Assembly: GCA_944350405.1 (NCBI GenBank)
Contig: CALVPC010000008.1
Coordinates: 1-19,011 of the forward strand
From: an uncultured Bacilli bacterium
GTDB taxonomy: Bacteria; Bacillota_I; Bacilli_A; RF39; UBA660
DNA: 19,011 nucleotides
Direction of reading: 5' to 3'
A model generated the notes under the pieces. That model was not told where the DNA came from. It made no database searches and saw only the letters and a list, made by a program, of their open reading frames with translations. Positions 7,044-14,148 of the stretch are shown in pieces (positions within the stretch are counted from its first letter, which is position 1; each line of letters starts with the position of its first letter). Position numbers and translations under genes: made by a program.

Positions 7044-7862
7044 TTAAAAACCTAGTTTTTTTGTTGGATATTTTCTTTCAAATTTATTTATAACTTCTAT
7101 TAAATCATAATCGTATTTTTCTACAAAAAATGTATTTGCTTTTCTAATAAATTTTCTAGGGATACCATAATAAACACCTGATAAGCAACCTGTAATCGCA
7201 GCTACTGTATCACTATCTCCACCAATTGATATAGCATTTCTTATAGCATCTTCAAAATTTCTCGATTCAAAAAAAGATAAAAATGCTTGAGGAACACAAT
7301 CTTGACAGCTAATTCCTGCACCATGTAATTTTCTTTTTTCTTCTAAAGTAAAATTTAACTCATAATAATTATTTTTTATATATTCTTCAATTTCTTTCTT
7401 TGACGAATTATTTTTAGCCATAAAAACAGCAACTGAAATAGCCTCAGCACCCTTAAAGGATTCTTCATGATTATGTGATACACCAGTTATTATTTTAGAT
7501 AATTCTTTAACTTCATCAATAGAATTACCAGCAATTCCACAACAACCAATTCTCATTGCTGCTCCATTTCCATAACTTCCATAAGGATTATGATTATCAG
7601 CGATTATCCATTTGAAGAAATCTCCTCCAAATCCACATTGAGAATGATTGCGACCTATCTTAACCATGTTTTCAATAACAATATTATGAAGTTTATTCAA
7701 ATCATTTTCATATTCTAACAAAGATTTACATACTGCAAGAGTTATTACACTATCATCAGTAAAATTAGATTTTCTTTTATCCATAAATTTAAACTTTTTA
7801 GTTTTGATATTATTCATCTCATAATAAGATCCTGCAATATCACCAATTATAGTTCCATACAT
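7044..7862 (-). CDS. ADP-ribosylglycohydrolase family protein (DraG/ARH-like)
   Basis: This family removes ADP-ribose from proteins, nucleic acids or small molecules using two Mg2+ ions. The 272-residue protein has the N-terminal GTIIGDIAGS motif (3-12), the metal-binding TDDS (35-38), a GSYGNGAAMRI loop (95-105), SHNHEE (129-134) and the C-terminal metal motif GGDSDTVAA (214-222). All expected acidic ligands are present, so it should be active. It is the third gene after the 420-aa unknown protein in a compact operon, 15 bases behind the 291-aa unknown gene. In many bacteria such hydrolases reverse or protect against an ADP-ribosyltransferase encoded nearby. That pairing is an inference here. 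Housekeeping nucleotide salvage is the alternative. Confidence 0.92.
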   Translation of the reverse strand: MYGTIIGDIAGSYYEMNNIKTKKFKFMDKRKSNFTDDSVITLAVCKSLLEYENDLNKLHNIVIENMVKIGRNHSQCGFGGDFFKWIIADNHNPYGSYGNGAAMRIGCCGIAGNSIDEVKELSKIITGVSHNHEESFKGAEAISVAVFMAKNNSSKKEIEEYIKNNYYELNFTLEEKRKLHGAGISCQDCVPQAFLSFFESRNFEDAIRNAISIGGDSDTVAAITGCLSGVYYGIPRKFIRKANTFFVEKYDYDLIEVINKFERKYPTKKLGF

Positions 7863-7877
7863 AAAATAACACCAAAA

Positions 7878-8753
7878 TTATTTATTTCCGTCTAACAAAA
7901 TTAAATCATCAAATTTAACTAAATTACGAATATACATAGATATTTTTTCATTTTCTTCTTTAGTATTTGAAATATCACCACTATAGCAATAATTTTCACC
8001 ATTTTTATTAATTTCAATTTTCCAATTATCACCATCTTTTGTAATTGGATAAGATTCATATACATCTAATATATTTTTTATATCATTTATAATTGTATCA
8101 ATATCACTATCGTTTAATATTAAGTAATCATGTCTCTTTTGGCTATTTTCAAAATTGTATGTATCAAAAATAACAGTTTTATTATCTCTTATTTCTATTG
8201 TTTGAGTATATTCTTTATCTAAATCTTCATTCATTACAAATTTAGAAAGTTTAGATGTAATTGTAATTACTGGTTTTGATAAATTATATTTTATATCATT
8301 AACAAATCTTTCAAATTCATTTTCACCAAGAATCCAAAGTTTAAAAATACAATAATAATCTTCATATTTTTGTGCAAAAATTATAATACCTAGTTTTTTA
8401 CTATATGTTCCTTTTGTAGGATATTCCATATCAGAATATTCAAATTCAACAAAATCATTTGAGATTTTCTTTAATGAAGTTAATACCTGGTCATAATAAC
8501 CATTAATTCTTATACTTACTCCATCTAAAACAAAAAACAATTCATCATTATTTCTTCCTTTTTTTATATCATATGGATTATCAATAAATGTAGGTTTACA
8601 TAAAACTTGATTAAAACTACTTTCACCTAAATATTTAACACCACTAGGTTCAAAATTTTTCTCATCAGTTTTATTTAAAGATATAGGTCCTATTTTTTCA
8701 TAAGGTATAAATTCATAAACATATTTTTGTTTTTCTATATTTTCATTCATCAT
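7878..8753 (-). CDS. Hypothetical protein, 291 aa, in ADP-ribosylglycohydrolase operon
   Basis: No family recognised. It is a soluble, acidic-looking protein with alternating beta-like and charged segments, including FFVLDGVSIRINGYYD (about 73-88) and the C-terminal half with KFVMNEDLDKEYTQTIEIRD, and no signal peptide or membrane helix. The ATG follows AAGGAGAT at about ten bases; a second ATG is the very next codon. It lies 21 bases behind the 420-aa gene and 15 before the ADP-ribosylglycohydrolase gene, so all three should share one transcript and may act in one process. Base composition resembles neighbouring genes of the block. Confidence 0.8.
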   Translation of the reverse strand: MMNENIEKQKYVYEFIPYEKIGPISLNKTDEKNFEPSGVKYLGESSFNQVLCKPTFIDNPYDIKKGRNNDELFFVLDGVSIRINGYYDQVLTSLKKISNDFVEFEYSDMEYPTKGTYSKKLGIIIFAQKYEDYYCIFKLWILGENEFERFVNDIKYNLSKPVITITSKLSKFVMNEDLDKEYTQTIEIRDNKTVIFDTYNFENSQKRHDYLILNDSDIDTIINDIKNILDVYESYPITKDGDNWKIEINKNGENYCYSGDISNTKEENEKISMYIRNLVKFDDLILLDGNK

Positions 8754-8774
8754 AATTTAATTATCTCCTTCTTC

Positions 8775-10037
8775 TTATCTATGCATAAAACCTTGTTGGT
8801 TTTCTAATGTTTGCATTTCATATTGATTTAATATTTCTTCTAATTGCACTATTGAATAATTTTCTAATTGTTTTTTTATATCATTTACAGGTGCACATTC
8901 AACACCGTTAGGATACATTTTTTCAATAATTCCATATATTATATTATCCTTAACTTCACTATCATTTATATCAGAATAGTCATTTAATGAACTATTAGTT
9001 TGTCCTTCTTTTATATTAACAAAACTATCTTTTTTTATTATTTTGCTCATTAATTGAAACATATTATTTTTATTTAAATTACCACTTTCCTTTAATGATA
9101 AGAATATTTCAGACACCTGATTCTTGTAATTATTAACAATTGAATATATATCAATATTATTATCATTAACCATTTGTATTAATTGTTCTCTTGAAATTCC
9201 ATAATATGACATTATAGAATGAAATGCTATATAGTTTTTATCTCTTTCAGACAAATAATTCTTATACTGCATAGTATCAATATAATGTATTGGTAAATTC
9301 ATTTTATCAGCAAGTTGTTTAGCATCTTCATAATCAATATTTAAATCTTTTTCACCTAAACCTATAACTACAATTCCACAAGGTTTAGAATCAACAAGTA
9401 TTTCATTATAACAATTTGAAGAATATATATCTTCGCGATTTTCTAACGTTCTAGCTTTTCCAATTTGCTCGATAATTTGTGGTGTAGATAGTCTAGTACC
9501 TTTTTCTTTATTTTTTACTCCATCTCCAAATACATTTGAGCCAAGATCATAAGCACTAGTTAAATTAATTTTTGAAGAACTAGGATAAATAAATCCTATC
9601 TTTCTAGTTTGATCTCCATAAGTTGCAATAAAATCAGAACTTATCATACTACAAGAAGATTGAGATGGTCTATTCACAAGTAAATCAGCTTGTTGACTTA
9701 AACTTCCACCAGATATATTTGAAAATATCATTCTAAATTTACCATCATTATCTATTTTTTCTGATATTGATTTTTCCCATATTTGTCTAATAATTTCTTG
9801 ATATTTCATTTCTATTTTTTCTAAACTAACAGCACCATTATTTAGTTTAACACAATCAATTAATACTTCATTTATTTTAGTTGAATCTAACATTTGTCTA
9901 TATTCACTATTTGATATTAGTGATTTTAACGATTCAACAGCTAAAAATAAACCTTCTTTACCTTCTACATTAATATATTTATTCTTAATAAAACCTAAAT
10001 CATGATTTCTGTTAATAATATTAGTGTAATAATTCAA
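8775..10037 (-). CDS. Hypothetical protein, 420 aa, possible enzyme core of the accessory operon
   Basis: No family assigned with confidence. It is soluble, without signal peptide or membrane helices. A compact central segment (about residues 100-255) has conserved-looking features: FSNISGG, NRPSQSSCSMISSDF, RKIGFIYP, SAYDLGSNVFG, then YNEILVD near 212-218 followed by a beta-alpha-beta stretch ending LPIHYID. The C-terminal third is helical and Asn-rich. A hydrophobic strand headed by Glu (NEILVD) is reminiscent of the catalytic Glu strand in ADP-ribosyltransferases, and the ADP-ribosylglycohydrolase two genes on makes that tempting, but it is speculation. The start overlaps the stop of the 106-aa gene by four bases (ATGA), implying translational coupling. 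Confidence 0.82.
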   Translation of the reverse strand: MNYYTNIINRNHDLGFIKNKYINVEGKEGLFLAVESLKSLISNSEYRQMLDSTKINEVLIDCVKLNNGAVSLEKIEMKYQEIIRQIWEKSISEKIDNDGKFRMIFSNISGGSLSQQADLLVNRPSQSSCSMISSDFIATYGDQTRKIGFIYPSSSKINLTSAYDLGSNVFGDGVKNKEKGTRLSTPQIIEQIGKARTLENREDIYSSNCYNEILVDSKPCGIVVIGLGEKDLNIDYEDAKQLADKMNLPIHYIDTMQYKNYLSERDKNYIAFHSIMSYYGISREQLIQMVNDNNIDIYSIVNNYKNQVSEIFLSLKESGNLNKNNMFQLMSKIIKKDSFVNIKEGQTNSSLNDYSDINDSEVKDNIIYGIIEKMYPNGVECAPVNDIKKQLENYSIVQLEEILNQYEMQTLENQQGFMHR

Positions 10038-10354
10038 TATATAATTATATAATTATATTGATTAATTATATCATTACTATTTAATTGGATTTCATTAATA
10101 TATTTTTCTAATCTTTCCAATTCAGGCATGGTATTTATTATAGAAGATTCAAATCCATATTTAAATCTTATTATTCCTATCATAGCAATCAATTTATTAT
10201 AAATTTGTTCTATATATGAATCATCAATATTTTTCAATTCAGACTCAATAGAATAAATATATTGCATATCAGAATCCAATTCGTCAGTTGAATCATATTT
10301 CCAAGTTTCACTTTCAAAATCATTTATCATATTCATTATGTCACTTTTTAACAC
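10034..10354 (-). CDS. Small hypothetical protein, 106 aa, first gene of the accessory operon
   Basis: No family recognised. It is an acidic, largely helical protein with no membrane segment. The start is GTG, chosen because AGGTGG lies seven bases upstream; an ATG six codons downstream is less well placed. It ends in an ATGA overlap with the 420-aa gene, so the two products are probably made in step and may bind each other. An extended -10 promoter lies about 70 bases upstream. Confidence 0.72.
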   Translation of the reverse strand: MLKSDIMNMINDFESETWKYDSTDELDSDMQYIYSIESELKNIDDSYIEQIYNKLIAMIGIIRFKYGFESSIINTMPELERLEKYINEIQLNSNDIINQYNYIIIY

Positions 10355-10421
10355 ATTTTCACCACCTTTTCAAAAATATTTATCACATAACATTTAATTT
10401 GATAAATCATATATCATAACT

Positions 10422-10430
10422 AGTATAACA
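10422..10430 (-). promoter_or_regulatory. Extended -10 promoter of the accessory operon
   Basis: TGTTATACT on the minus strand is an extended -10; the -35 region is poor. Start near 10415. An 8-base inverted repeat, TGTAAAAT (10464-10471 minus) and ATTTTACA (10438-10445 minus), lies just upstream and covers the -35 zone, so a regulator could bind there. Confidence 0.4.
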
Positions 10431-10473
10431 TATTTACTGTAAAATTTAGCATTGTTTAATAATATTTTACATT

Positions 10474-10743
10474 TCAATGTTTTATATAGTTTTCAAGTTC
10501 TGATAGTTTTATTTTCTTACCTAAATTTTGAATATAGATTTCATTTGAATAATTAAAAGCAAGATATAAATTATCTTTAATAATAATTCTATGTGGTTCA
10601 ATATAAGTAAGATTAGTTTTATCTATCTTTCTAATACTTCCATTTATAATAGTTGGTGTAGTATTACAAAAATCACATATAATCATTATTCGTTGTTTTA
10701 AAGATTCTTCAATCTCTAATTCTTTTTTAATAAACTTAATCAT
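10474..10743 (-). CDS. Small hypothetical protein, 89 aa
   Basis: No family recognised. The basic N-terminus (MIKFIKKELE) leads into a helix and then a CDFCNTTP segment (a C-x2-C pair that could bind metal or be a coincidence), and a beta-rich C-terminal half. The ATG at 10743 follows AAAGGTGG and is preferred to an in-frame start 15 codons upstream, which falls in the terminator region of tRNA-Leu. It lies 119 bases upstream of the four-gene operon and may have separate control. Confidence 0.65.
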   Translation of the reverse strand: MIKFIKKELEIEESLKQRIMIICDFCNTTPTIINGSIRKIDKTNLTYIEPHRIIIKDNLYLAFNYSNEIYIQNLGKKIKLSELENYIKH

Positions 10744-10778
10744 AGATTCCACCTTTCTATGATTTTTTCTAAAACACG

Positions 10779-10805
10779 AAAAAATCAATCATTTCTGATT
10801 GATTC
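10779..10805 (-). terminator. Intrinsic terminator after tRNA-Leu
   Basis: The minus strand folds AATCAATCA and TGATTGATT (10796-10804 and 10783-10791) around a GAAA tetraloop, followed by a run of T (10779-10784). It should end the scpA-scpB-tRNA-Leu transcript. Confidence 0.9.
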
Positions 10806-10844
10806 TATATATCAAAGTTCGAATAGTTCGAACAGATTCGCCAA

Positions 10845-10930
10845 TGGTACCTGTGGTCGGACTCGAACCGACATGAGCTAGGCTCACTGGATTTTGAGTC
10901 CAGCGTGTCTACCAATTCCACCACACAGGC
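10845..10930 (-). tRNA. tRNA-Leu (anticodon CAA)
   Basis: The 86-base class II tRNA begins GCCTGTG and ends CACAGGT-A-CCA with encoded CCA (the first pair is G-U). The anticodon stem CTGGA/TCCAG encloses CTCAAAA, giving anticodon CAA (reads UUG). It has a long variable arm and a T-arm with loop TTCGAGT. The D-loop has TGGTAGAC. It starts ten bases after the scpB stop codon, so it is probably cotranscribed with scpAB and cut out of the message. Confidence 0.97.
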
Positions 10931-10940
10931 ATGTAAAGAA

Positions 10941-11513
10941 CTATAATTGTTCTATTTCATCTTTTTCTTCAGTATATTTTGATTTGTATAAATCAACTTC
11001 ATCATCAACACCTTTTACTTCTTCTATTTTAGGAAGGTTATCTTTTGTTTCTAAGCCAAAATAATCTAAAAATTCTTTTGTTATTCCATAAAGTATAGGT
11101 CTTCCTACTTTTTCACTTCTTCCTACTTCTTGTATAAAGTCTCTAGCAGATAAATTTCTTAACATTTGTGATGAATTTACTCCTCTTAACTCATCTATTT
11201 CTGTACGAGTTATAGGTTCATTATACGCAATTATTGCTAAAGTTTCAAGTGCTGATTGTGATAAATTTTTTATATTAGAAATTTCTGCTAATTTACTATA
11301 GTATTTTTTATGTTCATTTTTAGTAGTTAGTTTGTATAATCCCCCTAACTTTTTAATAGTTAATCCTCTTTCGTCATTATTATAATCTTCTTTTAATTCG
11401 TTAATTAGTGAATTTGCTTGTTCTTTAGAAATTTCCATAATGTTTGCAATTGTCTCATCATCTATTCCTTCGTCTCCGACTAAAAATAGTAATCCTTCTA
11501 TAACTGCTTTCAC
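10941..11513 (-). CDS. scpB: Segregation and condensation protein B
   Basis: ScpB is the winged-helix (kite) subunit of the SMC-ScpAB condensin, which organises and segregates the chromosome. The 190-residue protein is the usual length. It shows the N-terminal winged helix (EGLLFLVGDEGID), the central LSQSALETLAIIAYNEPITRTEIDELRG block (92-119) and VGRPILYGIT (about 136-145), all diagnostic. The start is GTG directly after the scpA stop codon, with GAGGTG inside the end of scpA as ribosome site. That points to translational coupling and fixed stoichiometry. The C-terminal tail is acidic, as in relatives. Confidence 0.95.
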   Translation of the reverse strand: MKAVIEGLLFLVGDEGIDDETIANIMEISKEQANSLINELKEDYNNDERGLTIKKLGGLYKLTTKNEHKKYYSKLAEISNIKNLSQSALETLAIIAYNEPITRTEIDELRGVNSSQMLRNLSARDFIQEVGRSEKVGRPILYGITKEFLDYFGLETKDNLPKIEEVKGVDDEVDLYKSKYTEEKDEIEQL

Positions 11514-12230
11514 TTATATCACCTCACAATAAATTTTGTCAAAATTCTTTTCTTGTTTTATTGTTAATTCTTTTGATTTGGCCATTTCTAGTATTGATAA
11601 AAAAGTTATTACTACATATGGCTTTGTAAAATCTTCAAATAAATCAAAAAATTCTACTTTTTTTCTTTCTTTTAATATATTTTTTATATAATTTCTTCTT
11701 TCAGAAACAGATATTTCTTTAGTTGTTATTTTAGTTGTTATTGGTTTGTTATATTCTTTTCTTTCTAAAAACTTTTGGAAGGCTTTTACTAAGTCTTCTA
11801 AAGTTATATTTTCATTTAATACTATTTCATTTGATTTATATTCTTTTAAATTAGATGGTGATTTAGTGAAAAACTCTCCTCTTTGTTCTTCTAGAATTTT
11901 AAAAGTATTAGTTATATCTTTATATTGTTTATATTCTAATAATCTATTTATTAAGTTTTCTTTAGCTTCGATAAATTCTTCATTATCACTTTCTTCTTTA
12001 TTATTTGGAAGAAGAATTTTAGATTTTAAATATATAAGTTCAGAGGCTATTGTTAAATATTCAGAGGCTATATTTAGGTTTAATTTTTCCATATTATTTA
12101 TATAACTTAAATATTGGTCTGTTAATTTTACTATTTCTATATCCATTATATCCATTTTTGATTCTTTTATTAAGTGTAATAATAAATCTAATGGCCCTTC
12201 AAATTCATTTATTTTAAATTTATAATCCAT
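11514..12230 (-). CDS. scpA: Segregation and condensation protein A
   Basis: ScpA is the kleisin subunit that bridges the two SMC heads in bacterial condensin. The 238 residues start with the family signature FEGPLDLLLHLI (9-20), followed by the helical SMC-neck-binding region and TIASELIYLKSKILLP (61-76). An acidic linker and a C-terminal winged helix (FLSILEMAKSKEL) bind the other SMC head. The ATG follows AGGTGA. The gene sits behind its own promoter and immediately before scpB. Confidence 0.95.
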   Translation of the reverse strand: MDYKFKINEFEGPLDLLLHLIKESKMDIMDIEIVKLTDQYLSYINNMEKLNLNIASEYLTIASELIYLKSKILLPNNKEESDNEEFIEAKENLINRLLEYKQYKDITNTFKILEEQRGEFFTKSPSNLKEYKSNEIVLNENITLEDLVKAFQKFLERKEYNKPITTKITTKEISVSERRNYIKNILKERKKVEFFDLFEDFTKPYVVITFLSILEMAKSKELTIKQEKNFDKIYCEVI

Positions 12231-12255
12231 ATAATCACCTATAATAACATTATTT

Positions 12256-12283
12256 ATTATATCAAACTTTTTTATTTTTTCAA
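12256..12283 (-). promoter_or_regulatory. Extended -10 promoter of scpA-scpB-tRNA-Leu
   Basis: TTGAAA (12278-12283) and TATAAT (12256-12261) on the minus strand are separated by 16 bases, with TGA before the -10. The -35 begins directly after the T-run of the spoVA terminator, so the two operons are packed with no spare sequence. Confidence 0.7.
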
Positions 12284-12284
12284 A

Positions 12285-12310
12285 GAAAAAAGACCTTAAT
12301 TTTTAGGCCT
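12285..12310 (-). terminator. Terminator overlapping the end of spoVAE
   Basis: AGGCCT (12305-12310, inside the last spoVAE codons) pairs with AGGTCT (12291-12296) including one G-U pair, followed by T's (12285-12290). The stop codon lies in the loop or stem. Confidence 0.7.
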
Positions 12311-12646
12311 GAATATAAGAGCAAATATAAAGCTAAATACTATAGCACTAGTTATTCCTGTTGCTGTTAAGTCAAACATACCCATGGCTATTCCTAAAAA
12401 GCCAGAATCCGTAGTTCTTTCTAGTGCTCCATGAATTAATGAATGTCCAAAGCTAGTGATGGGAATTAGTGCGCCTCCCCCAACAAATTCTATTATTTTG
12501 TCATATATACTAAAAATATCTAAAAAGGCTCCAGCTACTACAAAAATACTAGTTACATGTCCTGCTGATAACTTTGTATTGTCTATTATTGCTTGGGCTA
12601 TTAAGCAAAGTAGTCCACAGAATAAAAATGAATAAATATATGTCAT
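12296..12646 (-). CDS. spoVAE: Stage V sporulation protein AE (SpoVAEb type)
   Basis: This is a membrane component of the SpoVA channel that moves dipicolinic acid and Ca2+ into the developing spore and out at germination. The 116-residue length equals the B. subtilis SpoVAEb form. About four hydrophobic segments are visible, and family motifs include ITSFGHSLIHGALE (83-96), preceded by the GGGALIP stretch, and a C-terminal FIFALIFRPKN. The ATG overlaps the spoVAD stop by four bases. It is the last gene of a three-gene spoVA operon and ends inside its terminator. Confidence 0.95.
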   Translation of the reverse strand: MTYIYSFLFCGLLCLIAQAIIDNTKLSAGHVTSIFVVAGAFLDIFSIYDKIIEFVGGGALIPITSFGHSLIHGALERTTDSGFLGIAMGMFDLTATGITSAIVFSFIFALIFRPKN

Positions 12647-13632
12647 TTTGCTACCTCCAAACTAACAGCATGAGCTATTGCTAAAATATTTTGTTTTTGA
12701 AAGGTAAAAGTTGGGGAAAATAATGCTCCAGTAGTTACTAATAATACTTTTTTTATCTTTTTTTCTTTTAACATGTTATAAATATATCCATAGTTAACTA
12801 GACAACTACATACAGGACCACTTCCTCCAGATGTTATTTCTTTTTGTTTGTTCATATCATAAATCATTGTTCCACAATCATTATAATTTTCTAAAGTTAT
12901 ATTATAATTTTGTTTCATATAATCTTTTAGTATTTCTTTTCCATATATTCCTAAATCACCAGTTAGTATTAAATCATAATAATCAGGTGTTATGTTTAAA
13001 TTAGTTAAGTGTTCAAATATAGTATCTGCGGCAGCTGGGGCCATGACTGCTCCCATATTATTAGGATCTGTTTGATTTAAATCTACTATTTTACCTATTG
13101 TAAAGTTTGCTACTTTAATGTCTGTTTTTTCATGTGTTAATAAAATAGCTGCTGCTCCTGTTGAGGTAAAGGTTGCTGTTTTAGGTTTTGTATAACCATA
13201 CTCAGTTGGATTTCTAAATTGTTTTTCACTTGTTAAATTATGAGAACTAGTTGTACATATAGCATTTTTTATATAGTTATTTTCAATAAATGAAGATGCT
13301 ACTATAATACTTTCCATACTTGTTGCACATGCTGAAAATACTCCTAAAAACGGTTTATTATATTTTTTTGTTGAATAACATGTTGCACATATTTGATTTA
13401 ATAAGTCTCCTCCAACAAAAAGATCTACTTTTTCTACTGGTGTGTTTGACTTTTTTAGTAGTATATCTATGGCATCATTATTCATTTTTACTTCAGATAA
13501 CTCAAAAGATTTTTCTATACTATATGTATTATAAGTTTTATCATAGTATTTTCTTAATTTTCCTTCTTTTTCTAGTTTTCCTGCTACTAAAGATGTTTCT
13601 TTTACATAGACATTATTAAATTTTCCTGTCAT
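12643..13632 (-). CDS. spoVAD: Stage V sporulation protein AD
   Basis: SpoVAD is the thiolase-fold, dipicolinic-acid-binding cytoplasmic subunit of the SpoVA complex. The 329 residues match the family end to end: LFVGGDLLNQ (71-80), GVFSACATSMES (97-108) with the thiolase-position Cys 102, SSHNLTSEKQFRNPTEYG, MGAVMAPAAADTI, LILTGDLG, NDCGTMIYD, and the C-terminal VTTGALFSPTFTFQK. Length is close to the usual ~338. Its start lies two bases after spoVAC, and the gene overlaps spoVAE by four bases, so the three subunits are coupled. Confidence 0.97.
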   Translation of the reverse strand: MTGKFNNVYVKETSLVAGKLEKEGKLRKYYDKTYNTYSIEKSFELSEVKMNNDAIDILLKKSNTPVEKVDLFVGGDLLNQICATCYSTKKYNKPFLGVFSACATSMESIIVASSFIENNYIKNAICTTSSHNLTSEKQFRNPTEYGYTKPKTATFTSTGAAAILLTHEKTDIKVANFTIGKIVDLNQTDPNNMGAVMAPAAADTIFEHLTNLNITPDYYDLILTGDLGIYGKEILKDYMKQNYNITLENYNDCGTMIYDMNKQKEITSGGSGPVCSCLVNYGYIYNMLKEKKIKKVLLVTTGALFSPTFTFQKQNILAIAHAVSLEVAK

Positions 13633-13634
13633 AC

Positions 13635-14075
13635 TTAGCCTCCAAAAATAAGATATCTAATCATGGCAAATATATATGCTGACACTACTCCATAAAGTAT
13701 TACTGAGCCAGCTAATTTAAATACATTAGATCCAAAGCCATATATTGGGCCTTCTTTTTTATAATCTAAAATTGCACTTTGCATAGAATGAGCAAATCCA
13801 GTTATGGGAATAATAAATCCCATTTTTCCTTTTTTTACTAGATTATTAAATACTCCAATAGCAGTTAAAAGACAAGCTAGAAAAATAAATGTGATTAGCA
13901 TGTATATTCCTGCTGTCTTTGTGGGTATATGAAAATAATATGTATATACATCTATTAATAAGTTGGCAAGTAATCCAATTATTCCACCAGTTATGAATGC
14001 TGCTAATAAATTAAATGTTTTTGGTTCTTTTGGCTGATGTTTATCTACAATTTTTTGATATTTTTTACTTTCCAT
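13635..14075 (-). CDS. spoVAC: Stage V sporulation protein AC
   Basis: SpoVAC is a membrane subunit of the SpoVA dipicolinate channel and in B. subtilis is described as mechanosensitive. The 146-residue protein begins with the typical KYQKIVDKHQPKEP cytoplasmic lead and the first helix AAFITGGIIGLLANLL. It carries IPITGFAHSMQSAILDYKKEG (91-111) and ends NVFKLAGSVILYGVVSAYIFAMIRYL, all characteristic. The ATG follows GGAGGT. It is first in the operon, after a terminator and a sigma-G-like promoter. spoVAA, spoVAB, spoVAEa and spoVAF are absent, as in other compact Firmicute spoVA operons. Confidence 0.96.
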   Translation of the reverse strand: MESKKYQKIVDKHQPKEPKTFNLLAAFITGGIIGLLANLLIDVYTYYFHIPTKTAGIYMLITFIFLACLLTAIGVFNNLVKKGKMGFIIPITGFAHSMQSAILDYKKEGPIYGFGSNVFKLAGSVILYGVVSAYIFAMIRYLIFGG

Positions 14076-14091
14076 ATTTTACCTCCAGTTA

Positions 14092-14121
14092 TATTATGGT
14101 AAAAATATATTTTTTTATACA
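14092..14121 (-). promoter_or_regulatory. Sigma-G-like promoter of the spoVA operon
   Basis: On the minus strand TGTATA (14116-14121) and CATAATA (14092-14098) are 17 bases apart. This fits the forespore sigma-G pattern (roughly TGnATA ... CATnnTA) and not sigma-A. The implied start near 14086 leaves a leader of only about ten bases, but it still includes GGAGGT. SpoVA operons are sigma-G targets in known species, which supports the reading. Confidence 0.5.
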
Positions 14122-14148
14122 AAAAACAAGACTTACATGAGTCTTGTT
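14121..14148 (-). terminator. Terminator at the end of sigF
   Basis: AACAAGACT and AGTCTTGTT (14140-14148 and 14125-14133) form a perfect nine-base stem with loop CATGTA that contains the end of the sigF stop codon, followed by T's. It separates spoIIAA-sigF from spoVA. Confidence 0.9.
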
